From positions 148,985 through 212,984 of the forward strand of contig NZ_CXSU01000011.1 in NCBI RefSeq assembly GCF_001403795.1: a stretch of 64,000 nucleotides of DNA, written 5' to 3'. Position numbers and translations under genes: made by a program. Positions 57,516-64,000 of this stretch are shown one piece after another. The DNA is from Jannaschia donghaensis (GTDB lineage: Bacteria > Pseudomonadota > Alphaproteobacteria > Rhodobacterales > Rhodobacteraceae). Below the pieces are notes generated by a model that searched no databases, had not been told where the DNA came from, and saw only the letters and a list, made by a program, of their open reading frames with translations. Each line of letters opens with the position of its first letter. Within the stretch, counting starts at the first letter, position 1.

Positions 57516-58297
57516 CGGATCTGCGTCGTCGCCGACATCATCTGATCGGCAGCCGTGATGACCTTGGCGTTCATCTCATACCCGCGCTGCGCTTCGATCA
57601 GATCGGTGATCTCTCGGACGGCATCGACGGAGCTTTCTTCGAGGTATCCTTGTCGAAAGAACCCCAGCCCGTCTTCACCCGGGAACCCGACGAGCGGTGC
57701 GCCGGATGCACCGGTTTCGGCATAGAGGTTCGACCCCAGCGCCTCGAGCCCCTTTTCGTTGGTGAAGCCCACAAGCGTCAGCTGACCCAACAACTCCGGT
57801 TCGACCCGGTCGACGAAATAGGCATAGATTTCGCCCTCGGGGTTAATTGAAATGGACCGCGTGTCATCCGGTATCGTCACGTCCGGCACGACCGGATGTC
57901 CGTCCGAGGTGACCAGCAGGCCGTCGCCCGTCCGTTTGAGCGCCCCGTCGCGCGTGTAAGCCGGATTGCCCGATGGCAGGGTGACCTCGATGTATCCTCG
58001 GCCCTCGATCGCGACGTCCAAATCGCCGCCCGTTTGGCCCAGCGCGCCCTGGGCGACCTCCATCGTCACGGCCGTCGGGCGGACGCCAAGCCCCAGTTGC
58101 ACACCTGCCGGCACGATCGATCCGGTTGCTGAATTGATCGACCCGGCGCGCGTGACCTGCTGGTAATGCAAGTCGGCGAATTCGGCCCGGCGGGCGTTGT
58201 ATCCGGTGGTGTTCATATTGGCGAGGTTGTTGGAAATCACCTCGACCCGGGTCTGCTGCGCGGCCATTCCGGTCGCGGCGATACTCAGTGCGCGCAT
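57512..58297 (-). CDS. flgG: Flagellar distal rod protein FlgG
   Basis: A 261-residue rod protein. The N-terminus MRALSIAATGMAAQQTRVEV continues into NNLANMNTTGYNARRAEFAD, the rod/hook family signature. The C-terminal EITDLIEAQRGYEMNAKVI closes the protein. The middle has RGYIEVTLPSGNPAYTRDGA. Length matches FlgG (about 260). It lies ten bases after flgF. Confidence 0.97.
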   Translation of the reverse strand: MRALSIAATGMAAQQTRVEVISNNLANMNTTGYNARRAEFADLHYQQVTRAGSINSATGSIVPAGVQLGLGVRPTAVTMEVAQGALGQTGGDLDVAIEGRGYIEVTLPSGNPAYTRDGALKRTGDGLLVTSDGHPVVPDVTIPDDTRSISINPEGEIYAYFVDRVEPELLGQLTLVGFTNEKGLEALGSNLYAETGASGAPLVGFPGEDGLGFFRQGYLEESSVDAVREITDLIEAQRGYEMNAKVITAADQMMSATTQIR

Positions 58298-58307
58298 GTC
58301 ACTCTCC

Positions 58308-59021
58308 TCATTGATCCATCAGGCGCAGCATCGACTGCATCCGTTCGTGTTCACGGTCCATAAAGCCCTGCCCCATCTGATAGGCATTCTGAACGGCGAC
58401 CATCCGCGCGATTTCCAGCACTGGATTGACGTTCGACGCCTCCAGAAACCCCTGCATCAGGCGCGGGTTTTCGACCGGCTGAACCTCCTCGGCGGCGAAC
58501 ATGGTGCCGGCCCGTCGGGTCATGGCTCCGGGGTCTGCGGGCATGACGATGCCGACGCGGCCAAGGGGCTGGCCGTCCGCCGAAACGGTGCCGTCCCCGC
58601 CGATGTGGATGTCGCGCGCGTTCGGCGGAACCAATAGCGGGGCCCCCCCTTCGTCGAGCAAGGGGTGGCCTTCGGCGGTCTGCACGTCGCCGTCGGGACC
58701 GGTCAGGAAGGCCCCCGCCCGCGTCAGATGCGGTGTGCCATCGACGTCTACCTGAAAGTAGCCGTCCCCTTCGATCGCCATGTCAAATGTGCCACCCGTC
58801 TGTTCCAGCCCGCCTTGCGCGAACCGCGTCTGCCGGCCCTGCGCGTGGGCGAAAGACAGCGACGGCGCGCCACCCTCCCCCTTGATGACGAACTCCGAGA
58901 AGATCAGACCCTCCGCCCGGTAACCGGTCGTGTTCGCATTCGCGATGTTCTGCGCGATCACGTCCATTTCGCGCAACAGGCCCGCCTGGCGGCCGAGGGT
59001 GGGATAGATGCCATCTGCCAT
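58308..59021 (-). CDS. flgF: Flagellar proximal rod protein FlgF
   Basis: A 237-residue rod protein. Near the N-terminus it has MDVIAQNIANANTTGYRAE. The body has GTFDMAIEGDGYFQVDVDGT, and the end ISRMVAVQNAYQ-type segment appears as ARMVAVQNAYQMGQGFMD. The ATG at 59021 lies two bases after the fliQ stop. With FlgB, FlgC, FlgG and FliE it builds the rod. Confidence 0.95.
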   Translation of the reverse strand: MADGIYPTLGRQAGLLREMDVIAQNIANANTTGYRAEGLIFSEFVIKGEGGAPSLSFAHAQGRQTRFAQGGLEQTGGTFDMAIEGDGYFQVDVDGTPHLTRAGAFLTGPDGDVQTAEGHPLLDEGGAPLLVPPNARDIHIGGDGTVSADGQPLGRVGIVMPADPGAMTRRAGTMFAAEEVQPVENPRLMQGFLEASNVNPVLEIARMVAVQNAYQMGQGFMDREHERMQSMLRLMDQ

Positions 59022-59023
59022 GA

Positions 59024-59290
59024 TCAGAACCCCTGTACGATCGGGACGATCGTGTCGGTAAAGTACCGGCCAAGCGTCAATGTCATAAATCCCATCGTCA
59101 GCCAGAAAACCCCCAGGATCGCCGCCATCTTCGGCACGAACGTCAGCGTCATCTCCTGAATGGAGGTGAGCGCCTGCAGCAGTCCGATTACCAGACCCAC
59201 GGCCAGCGCCACGGCCAGGATCGGGGCCGATATCATCACTGCGATCCAGAGACCCTGGCGCAGCGTATCGTAGAAGAGCAGATCAGACAT
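59024..59290 (-). CDS. fliQ: Flagellar export gate protein FliQ
   Basis: An 88-residue protein with two membrane helices: LRQGLWIAVMISAPILAVAL and, after the conserved QALTSIQEMTLTFVPK, the helix MAAILGVFWLTMGFMTLTL. Both the size and the QALTSIQE motif are diagnostic. It lies three bases after fliE, embedded among rod genes, as is usual in alphaproteobacteria. Confidence 0.97.
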   Translation of the reverse strand: MSDLLFYDTLRQGLWIAVMISAPILAVALAVGLVIGLLQALTSIQEMTLTFVPKMAAILGVFWLTMGFMTLTLGRYFTDTIVPIVQGF

Positions 59291-59293
59291 GGT

Positions 59294-59551
59294 TCAGACC
59301 GGCATTCGCAGGATTTCCTGATAGGCCTCGACCACCCGATCGCGCACCGTCACGATCGTGTCGACGGCCAACTTGCTTTCGGCCAGTGCGGTGACCAAGG
59401 CATGCGGGTCCGCGCCTCCGGTCACGGCTGCGGTCGATTGCATTTCGCCCTGGCGAAGCATGTCGCTGAATCCCTGCATCGCTTGTACGGTCGCGTCGGG
59501 TTTCTGGGCCGGGGTCGCGGCAAGCCCGGCGGTGATGGAAGTAAGGTCCAT
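59294..59551 (-). CDS. fliE: Flagellar hook-basal body protein FliE
   Basis: An 85-residue protein linking the MS-ring to the rod. The C-terminal half carries ALAESKLAVDTIVTVRDRVV and EAYQEILRMPV, the FliE signature and ending. It lies 25 bases after flgC and before fliQ. Confidence 0.93.
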   Translation of the reverse strand: MDLTSITAGLAATPAQKPDATVQAMQGFSDMLRQGEMQSTAAVTGGADPHALVTALAESKLAVDTIVTVRDRVVEAYQEILRMPV

Positions 59552-59576
59552 TCTGGCCTCCTGTTTGGTTGATCGT

Positions 59577-59969
59577 TCAGCGCTTGAGGATGTCCATCAA
59601 TTGCGTGGACATGCGCCTGACCTGTTCGAACATCTTGAGGTTCGCCTCGTAGCTGCGCTGTGCTTCCCGCGCGTCGGCAAGTTCGGTCACCAACTCCACG
59701 TTGGAACCGTCGTGGTATCCCTGCGCATCGGCCATGGGATGTTCGGGGTCGTGAATGCGCGGCAGGATACCGCGCGACAGTTGCACTGGACCCGCTTCGA
59801 TGGCTCCGGTGCGTCGTCCTCCTTCGACTTCGGCGCGGAACTCGATGGTCTTGCGCCGGTATCCGGGCGTGTCGACATTCGCGATGTTCTCGGCCACATG
59901 GCGCAGCCGCTGTCCCTGGCCGCGCATTCCCGACGACAGGACCGACAGGGCATCTGAAAATTCGGTCAT
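59577..59969 (-). CDS. flgC: Flagellar proximal rod protein FlgC
   Basis: A 130-residue rod protein with AENIANVDTPGYRRKTIEF near the N-terminus and NVELVTELADAREAQRSYEA near the C-terminus, typical of FlgC. It begins two bases after the flgB stop. Length fits the family (about 135). Confidence 0.96.
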   Translation of the reverse strand: MTEFSDALSVLSSGMRGQGQRLRHVAENIANVDTPGYRRKTIEFRAEVEGGRRTGAIEAGPVQLSRGILPRIHDPEHPMADAQGYHDGSNVELVTELADAREAQRSYEANLKMFEQVRRMSTQLMDILKR

Positions 59970-59971
59970 GA

Positions 59972-60340
59972 CTATCTCCGACCCAGGGCTGCGCGCAGGA
60001 TATCGAGGTTGTTGCGATAAACGGTGATGGCGCGATTGTGCGCACGCGATGCTTCGATCCCGCGCAGGACCTGATCCTCCAGATCGACGGTGTTCCCGTT
60101 GGGGTCGGCCATCGCCTGTTTCAGGGCGAATGTCTCGGCCCGCCCGGCCTGTCCGGCCATATGGCGCGCGTCCGTCCGGCGCAGTTGAAATCCGTCGTCA
60201 GGGGAAAACGCGGCCATGTCACGGGCCCGGAAACCTGGCGTATCGGCATTCGCCACATTGGCGGCGATCACGCCCTGGCGGTTCGCCGAATGTGCGGCGG
60301 CACCGGCGGCAAGGCGTAGAATGTCAGGCATCTCGATCAC
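59972..60340 (-). CDS. flgB: Flagellar proximal rod protein FlgB
   Basis: About 122 residues. It has AANVANADTPGFRARDMAAF and, at the end, RAHNRAITVYRNNLDILRAA, the FlgB signature. I chose the GTG at 60340 because AGGAG lies eight bases before it; an in-frame ATG three codons later (60331) is too far from that ribosome site. A much longer upstream frame overlaps fliI and is not coding. It is the first gene of the flgB-C-fliEQ-flgFGAH operon, divergent from fliI. Confidence 0.92.
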   Translation of the reverse strand: MIEMPDILRLAAGAAAHSANRQGVIAANVANADTPGFRARDMAAFSPDDGFQLRRTDARHMAGQAGRAETFALKQAMADPNGNTVDLEDQVLRGIEASRAHNRAITVYRNNLDILRAALGRR

Positions 60341-60360
60341 GGGGGATTCTCCTTCGTCCG

Positions 60361-60402
60361 TGAAACGAAGCCTTAAGGGTGATTCCTTTAGAAACCGTTT
60401 CA
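60361..60402. promoter_or_regulatory. Inverted repeat TGAAACG...CGTTTCA between flgB and fliI
   Basis: Seven-base arms (60361-60367 and 60396-60402) are spaced 28 bases apart, enclosing CCTTAAGG and CCTTTAG. The element covers most of the 81-base divergent promoter region of the rod operon and fliI, so it is a candidate binding site for a flagellar regulator. It does not fit the CtrA spacing. Confidence 0.45.
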
Positions 60403-60421
60403 TCGACATAGGAGGCCACCG

Positions 60422-61798
60422 ATGCAGACGATCGAAACCGCCGACCCATTCGCCCCATTGCGCGCCCGCGTCGCGACCATGGCGCGAAGCTATCCGCTTG
60501 GCCGAATCGCAGAGGTGACGCCCGCCGGATTTCGCGTGACGGGCCTGTCCGACCACGCCCTTCTGGGCGACGAGTTGATCTACGACGATACCGCTGGCCT
60601 GCCGCAAAGGGCGGAGGTATCGCACCTGCAGCGCGACAGCCTGTGGGCCACGCCCTACGCAAGCGCGACCGGCCTTCGCATGGGTCTTCCGGTGCGGCCG
60701 GCCGGACCCGCGCGTGTCAGCCCGCATGCCGGCTGGATCGGGCGCATCGTCGATCCGTTCGGTCAACCGCTCGATGATCGACCGCTGTGTGCCGGCGCGC
60801 CTGTCCCGCTGCGCGCGCCGCCGCCCTCGGGCGCACGCCGCCGCAGCATGGGCGCGCGATTGCGCACGGGATTCGCCGTCCTCGATACGATGCTGCCCCT
60901 GGTGCGCGGTCAACGCATCGGTCTCTTCGCGGGATCGGGCGTCGGAAAATCGACGCTTCTTGGCACTCTTGCGTGCGAAATGGAGGCCGATGTCTGTGTT
61001 CTCGCCCTCGTCGGGGAACGGGGTCGCGAAGTTTCCGACTTCGTGCGCCGCGTCTTGGGATCCGCCGGGATGGCGCGCACCGTCGTGATCGCCGCGACTG
61101 CCGATCAACCGGCCAACACGCGCAGACGATGTGCCGTGACCGCGATGACCGTGGCCGAACATTTCCGCGACCAGGGTAAGCATGTGCTGTTGCTATGCGA
61201 CAGCATCACGCGCCTTGCCGAGGCCCACCGGGAAGTGACGACCGCAGCCGGGGAAGACGCCTCGCTGCGGGGGCATCCTCCCAGCCTGACGCCGCTTCTG
61301 GCCGAACTGAGCGAACGTGCCGGCCCTGGCGAGGGTGCCCAAGGCGACATCACGGCCGTCTTTTCGGTGCTGGTCGCCGGCTCCGACATGGAGGAGCCGT
61401 TGGCCGACATCATGCGCGGCCAACTCGACGGCCATGTCGTGCTATCTCGCGAGATTGCCGAATCGGGACGCTTCCCGGCAGTCGACATCCTGCGGTCTGT
61501 CTCGCGCAGCTTGCCCGACGCGGCCAGCCGAAGCGAAGCCGCGCTCATCACCGAGACGCGAAAGATCCTGGGTGCCTACGATCGCAATGAATTGATGGTG
61601 ACATCGGGCCTCTATGAGCGCGGCTCCAGTCCCGAGATCGACCGCAGCATGGCTCTGGTCCCGCGCCTTAACGAGGTTTTCACCGCGCAGGGCCTGCCGC
61701 GTGCGACCGATGGCTTTCGTCTTCTGGCCGGTATTCTTGGTCGTAATTACACTCCGCCGGAAGCCTCAGAACCCACGCAACAAGATCAGGGCGGGTGA
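60422..61798 (+). CDS. fliI: Flagellum-specific export ATPase FliI
   Basis: A 458-residue F1-type ATPase driving flagellar protein export. Walker A GSGVGKST is at residues 171-178, with VLALVGERGREV and VLLLCDSITRLAEAHRE following, then GQLDGHVVLSREIAE. The loop AATADQPANTRRRC differs from the enterobacterial SDES/SDQ-type sequence but is usual in this family branch. A strong ribosome site AGGAGG precedes the ATG. Its 3' end overlaps the convergent DUF1217 gene by 33 bases. Confidence 0.97.
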   Translation: MQTIETADPFAPLRARVATMARSYPLGRIAEVTPAGFRVTGLSDHALLGDELIYDDTAGLPQRAEVSHLQRDSLWATPYASATGLRMGLPVRPAGPARVSPHAGWIGRIVDPFGQPLDDRPLCAGAPVPLRAPPPSGARRRSMGARLRTGFAVLDTMLPLVRGQRIGLFAGSGVGKSTLLGTLACEMEADVCVLALVGERGREVSDFVRRVLGSAGMARTVVIAATADQPANTRRRCAVTAMTVAEHFRDQGKHVLLLCDSITRLAEAHREVTTAAGEDASLRGHPPSLTPLLAELSERAGPGEGAQGDITAVFSVLVAGSDMEEPLADIMRGQLDGHVVLSREIAESGRFPAVDILRSVSRSLPDAASRSEAALITETRKILGAYDRNELMVTSGLYERGSSPEIDRSMALVPRLNEVFTAQGLPRATDGFRLLAGILGRNYTPPEASEPTQQDQGG

Positions 61799-62551
61799 TG
61801 TGACGTTCGAGCCGGACGTCGATTGATCGAGGGCCGTGAACCGGTCCAGTAAGCGACTCAGGGTGTCGCCCTGCGCCAGTTTGGAAAGGTCGTTCGTGCC
61901 GAACAGCGCCTCCGACCTCTCAAGAAAGACGTCCAACTGCTTGTCGATGCTCAGTGTCGCGATAGCGGATGGCAGGTTAAGCGCGGTTTCCATCACCTCA
62001 CGGACCGCGGCGGTACCCATTACCGTAAACCATTTCGTCCGATTGGATGTGTCACCCGACGCGATCGACGGCAGCTCTCGCTGAGCATTCAGGGCGAGCC
62101 GCATCGTTTCGTTGGTTTGGCCCATATCGATCTCGAACCGCTGCTCCTTGTAGCGGTCAGCGATCCGATCCGGAAAATCCGACAGAGCGGTATTCGCGAC
62201 CGGAAAATCCCCGAAACCGAAAGCGCGGGAAAGATCGCGGTAGCGTTTGTCGGACAAGCGATTGGCCAGGGCGTCAGTCTCGATCGTCCCCTCTTCCAGA
62301 ACGCGCTTGATGAGAAACTTGGAATTTATGTCCTCGCTCAAACCGAAAGCGCCCAGGGCGACGGACAGGAGACGAAAATCACCGACCAGCTCTTCGGCCG
62401 TCGTGATCTTGCCGATATTCTCGCGGAAATATTCCAGATCACGTTCCAGCACCGGACTTGCGCCATGGGCCGACCGCTGGGTCTCGATCGTATTCTGCAG
62501 AAACCGCCAGCCCGCAAGACCCCCGACAGGCACGAAGGGCTGGAATGTCAT
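61766..62551 (-). CDS. DUF1217 flagellar-cluster protein
   Basis: A 261-residue protein of the DUF1217 family found next to flagellin regulation genes in Rhodobacterales and rhizobia. It begins MTFQPFVPVGGLAGWRFLQ, and the middle has LLSVALGAFGLSEDINSKFL and KRYRDLSRAFGFGD. Function unknown; the position suggests flagellar assembly or secretion. The ATG at 62551 overlaps the flbT stop by four bases. The C-terminal end overlaps fliI by 33 bases, so both proteins share the DNA on opposite strands. Confidence 0.9.
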   Translation of the reverse strand: MTFQPFVPVGGLAGWRFLQNTIETQRSAHGASPVLERDLEYFRENIGKITTAEELVGDFRLLSVALGAFGLSEDINSKFLIKRVLEEGTIETDALANRLSDKRYRDLSRAFGFGDFPVANTALSDFPDRIADRYKEQRFEIDMGQTNETMRLALNAQRELPSIASGDTSNRTKWFTVMGTAAVREVMETALNLPSAIATLSIDKQLDVFLERSEALFGTNDLSKLAQGDTLSRLLDRFTALDQSTSGSNVTSPALILLRGF

Positions 62552-62952
62552 CTGACCGGCGCGCCGAGAAGCTCGGCCTCCCTGCGGCGCAAGCGACCAA
62601 GGGTTCGCAAGGCCTGATAAAACTGGGTTTCCTGGAGATAGGAGACGATCTGATCTACGCAAGCCCGATCTTCACGGTCAATGAATGCGGAGCGTAAGGC
62701 CGTAAGACTGGCCAGCGCCTCGGGCAGCGCCGCCTGTGGCGACGTCTCTCCGATCAGCATCAGTTGCACCAGATGGGTCAGGCGGCCCACCGGAGTCGTT
62801 GCCGAGGCGGGATCGATTGCGTCGCGCAGGCGCAAAAGCTGCGTGTCGGGCGTGAGCAGGCGAAGCCGTGCGCCGCGTCCGACGTTTTCCATAACTGCCC
62901 CATTCACGACGATCCGATCGCCGGAGGGGAACTTGAGCATCAGGCCGGCCAT
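62548..62952 (-). CDS. flbT: Flagellin translation regulator FlbT
   Basis: A 134-residue post-transcriptional regulator that in Caulobacter binds the flagellin mRNA leader and promotes its decay until the hook is complete. Family motifs are LMLKFPSGDRIVVNGAVMEN and LRLLTPDTQLLRLRDAI. I started at the ATG at 62952 (MAGLMLKF), which fits relatives better than the internal ATG at 62940. It starts one base after flaF ends. Confidence 0.94.
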   Translation of the reverse strand: MAGLMLKFPSGDRIVVNGAVMENVGRGARLRLLTPDTQLLRLRDAIDPASATTPVGRLTHLVQLMLIGETSPQAALPEALASLTALRSAFIDREDRACVDQIVSYLQETQFYQALRTLGRLRRREAELLGAPVR

Positions 62953-62953
62953 T

Positions 62954-63325
62954 TCAGACCGACCCCGCGGACAGGCCGGCCGCGACCCGACGGTTGATTT
63001 CGACAAGAATGGACGGCTCGGCCGATCCACCCAGAACACCGCTCGTCGTGCGGTCCACAAAAGCGGCAAGGCTGATCAGATCGGCGCGCAGCGCATCGGA
63101 CATGGCATTTGCGTCATCGGCACAAGCGATGGCCGCTGATTGCCAGAGGCGGCGATTGTCATGCAGCGCCGAGATACGGGCCACATAGGAGGTATTGTCG
63201 GCCGAGAAGACCTGCTCCAGCCGCCGGGTAACCTTGGCGAAGACGAGAGCTTCGGCCCGGCCCGGTGATAACATGGAAGCGTCGAGCGCGGCATAGGCGG
63301 CGACGGCTTGCTGAGGATGACCCAT
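62954..63325 (-). CDS. flaF: Flagellin biosynthesis regulator FlaF
   Basis: A 123-residue helical protein that in Caulobacter opposes FlbT and is needed for flagellin synthesis and secretion. Motifs are YAALDASMLSPGRAEALVFA and NRRLWQSAAIACADDANAM. It lies between flagellin and flbT, the usual order. A 112-base gap separates it from the flagellin gene. Confidence 0.94.
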   Translation of the reverse strand: MGHPQQAVAAYAALDASMLSPGRAEALVFAKVTRRLEQVFSADNTSYVARISALHDNRRLWQSAAIACADDANAMSDALRADLISLAAFVDRTTSGVLGGSAEPSILVEINRRVAAGLSAGSV

Positions 63326-63400
63326 TATTTCTGGTACTCACTTTTAGCGAGCTTCGCGCATCGGCGAAGATCAGGCGCTTTGCGCCATGGCCCGAAGAAC

Positions 63401-63430
63401 GCCCTGCCCCGGAGAAGCCCGGGACAGGGC
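63401..63430 (-). terminator. Hairpin downstream of flagellin
   Basis: GCCCTG and CAGGGC, extended by CCCGG/CCGGG with one mismatch, form a strong stem eight bases beyond the flagellin stop. No T-tract follows on the minus strand. It may stabilise the flagellin mRNA 3' end or reduce read-through into flaF-flbT. Confidence 0.5.
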
Positions 63431-63437
63431 CGTCAGT

Positions 63438-64000
63438 TTACCGGAACAGCGACAGGATCGACTGCGGTGCCTGGTTTGCAATCGACAACGACTGGGTCGC
63501 CAGCTGCTGCTGCACCTGAAGCGCCTGCAGACGGGCCGAGGTCTCCTCCATGTTGGCATCGACCATCGCGCCAATCCCGGACGTGAGGGAATCGGTCAGC
63601 TTGCCGATGAACTCGGACTGCGTCTCGATGCGGCCCTGAGCCGAACCGAAGGAGGCTGCCGCGTCGATCGCGGTCCCGATCAGGGCCTCGACCGTCGCGA
63701 GAGACGCTTCGGCGGAGGCCGCATCGCTTACGTCGATGCTCGACAGGGCACCCAAGCCGCCGGACCCGGCGTTGGTGAACTGACCGCTGACGGCGATGTC
63801 ATTGGCCGTCGCCGCAACCGGAGGAGGGCCAGCCGCAGCGGTAGCCGACGCGATGGTCAGCTCGCCCGCAGATCCAGAGTCATAGTCAACGGTCAGACCT
63901 TCGATGCCGAGCCCGTCGATCTTGGACTTCATCGAAGTCGCGATAAGGTCGCCCGTCGTCGTCGACGCGGCCTCATCGGCGGTGACCGTGTGGGACACTG
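63438..64000 (-). CDS. fliC: Flagellin (partial, N-terminus off the right edge)
   Basis: The last 187 residues or so of a flagellin. The C-terminal D0/D1 helices are typical: GSAQGRIETQSEFIGKLTDS, then MVDANMEETSARLQALQVQQ and LATQSLSIANQAPQSILSLF with final arginine. The N-terminal part of this fragment is variable and alanine/serine/glycine-rich, as in the exposed domain. The frame is open to the window edge, so the first 80 or more residues are missing. It is followed by flaF and flbT. Confidence 0.95.
   Translation of the reverse strand, partial: VSHTVTADEAASTTTGDLIATSMKSKIDGLGIEGLTVDYDSGSAGELTIASATAAAGPPPVAATANDIAVSGQFTNAGSGGLGALSSIDVSDAASAEASLATVEALIGTAIDAAASFGSAQGRIETQSEFIGKLTDSLTSGIGAMVDANMEETSARLQALQVQQQLATQSLSIANQAPQSILSLFR

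Noticed and set aside
59972..61183. Extended flgB frame running into fliI
   Set aside because: The extra residues are antisense to fliI. A GTG with a good ribosome site at 60340 gives the normal FlgB length.

Overview
The window is high-GC alphaproteobacterial DNA, almost certainly from a marine Rhodobacteraceae (roseobacter-type) chromosome. Signs of this are FlbT and FlaF beside flagellin, a DUF1217 flagellar protein, VPLPA-CTERM sorting signals, NDUFS4- and NDUFS6-like complex I proteins, and CtrA-type boxes (TTAA-N7-TTAA). Genes are densely packed on both strands, no gap between genes exceeds 300 bases, and I saw no prophage, insertion sequence or CRISPR array.

Positions 1-12.6 kb hold housekeeping and scattered single genes: DUF58 (cut by the left edge), MoxR, DUF1285, a peroxiredoxin-like protein, RluE, DNA polymerase I, a hemolysin III-type membrane protein, an NDUFS6-like zinc finger, a lone ABC ATPase, an EamA permease, a FOXRED1-like flavoprotein and two tandem VPLPA-CTERM secreted proteins. 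From 12.5 to 19.9 kb is a complete D-xylose locus. The ABC importer, xylulokinase and xylose isomerase are transcribed leftward as xylF-H-G-B-A. A ROK regulator is transcribed rightward from overlapping divergent promoters. The ROK gene overlaps an FG-GAP/ASPIC protein gene that faces a MauG-like di-haem peroxidase gene.

From 22.9 to 43.5 kb come typA (with a clear terminator), a NhaC antiporter, tRNA-Arg(TCT), a CIA30-UbiB kinase pair, a HI0933-type flavoprotein, a YcaQ-type glycosylase, an NDUFS4-like protein, uvrB, a beta-barrel-like protein behind a perfect CtrA box, an orphan APH-fold kinase, trmL-dacB, nadD, a TetR-PspA-YiaA stress module with four identical-half-site operators, and ettA.

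From 43.5 kb to the end is a flagellar cluster. Leftward: fliF-fliH-fliN-fliP plus a small protein with a FliG-like tail. Rightward: fliL, a small membrane protein, motE-like, motA, a 596-residue secreted protein, flhA-fliR-flhB and a FliJ-sized protein. Leftward: flgB-flgC-fliE-fliQ-flgF-flgG-flgA-flgH and a second FliL. Then fliI runs rightward, and DUF1217, flbT, flaF and flagellin (cut by the right edge) run leftward. The export gate (FliP, FliQ, FliR, FlhA, FlhB), its ATPase (FliI) and a likely regulator (FliH) are all here. FliG, FliM, MotB, hook and filament-cap genes are not, and probably lie outside the window.
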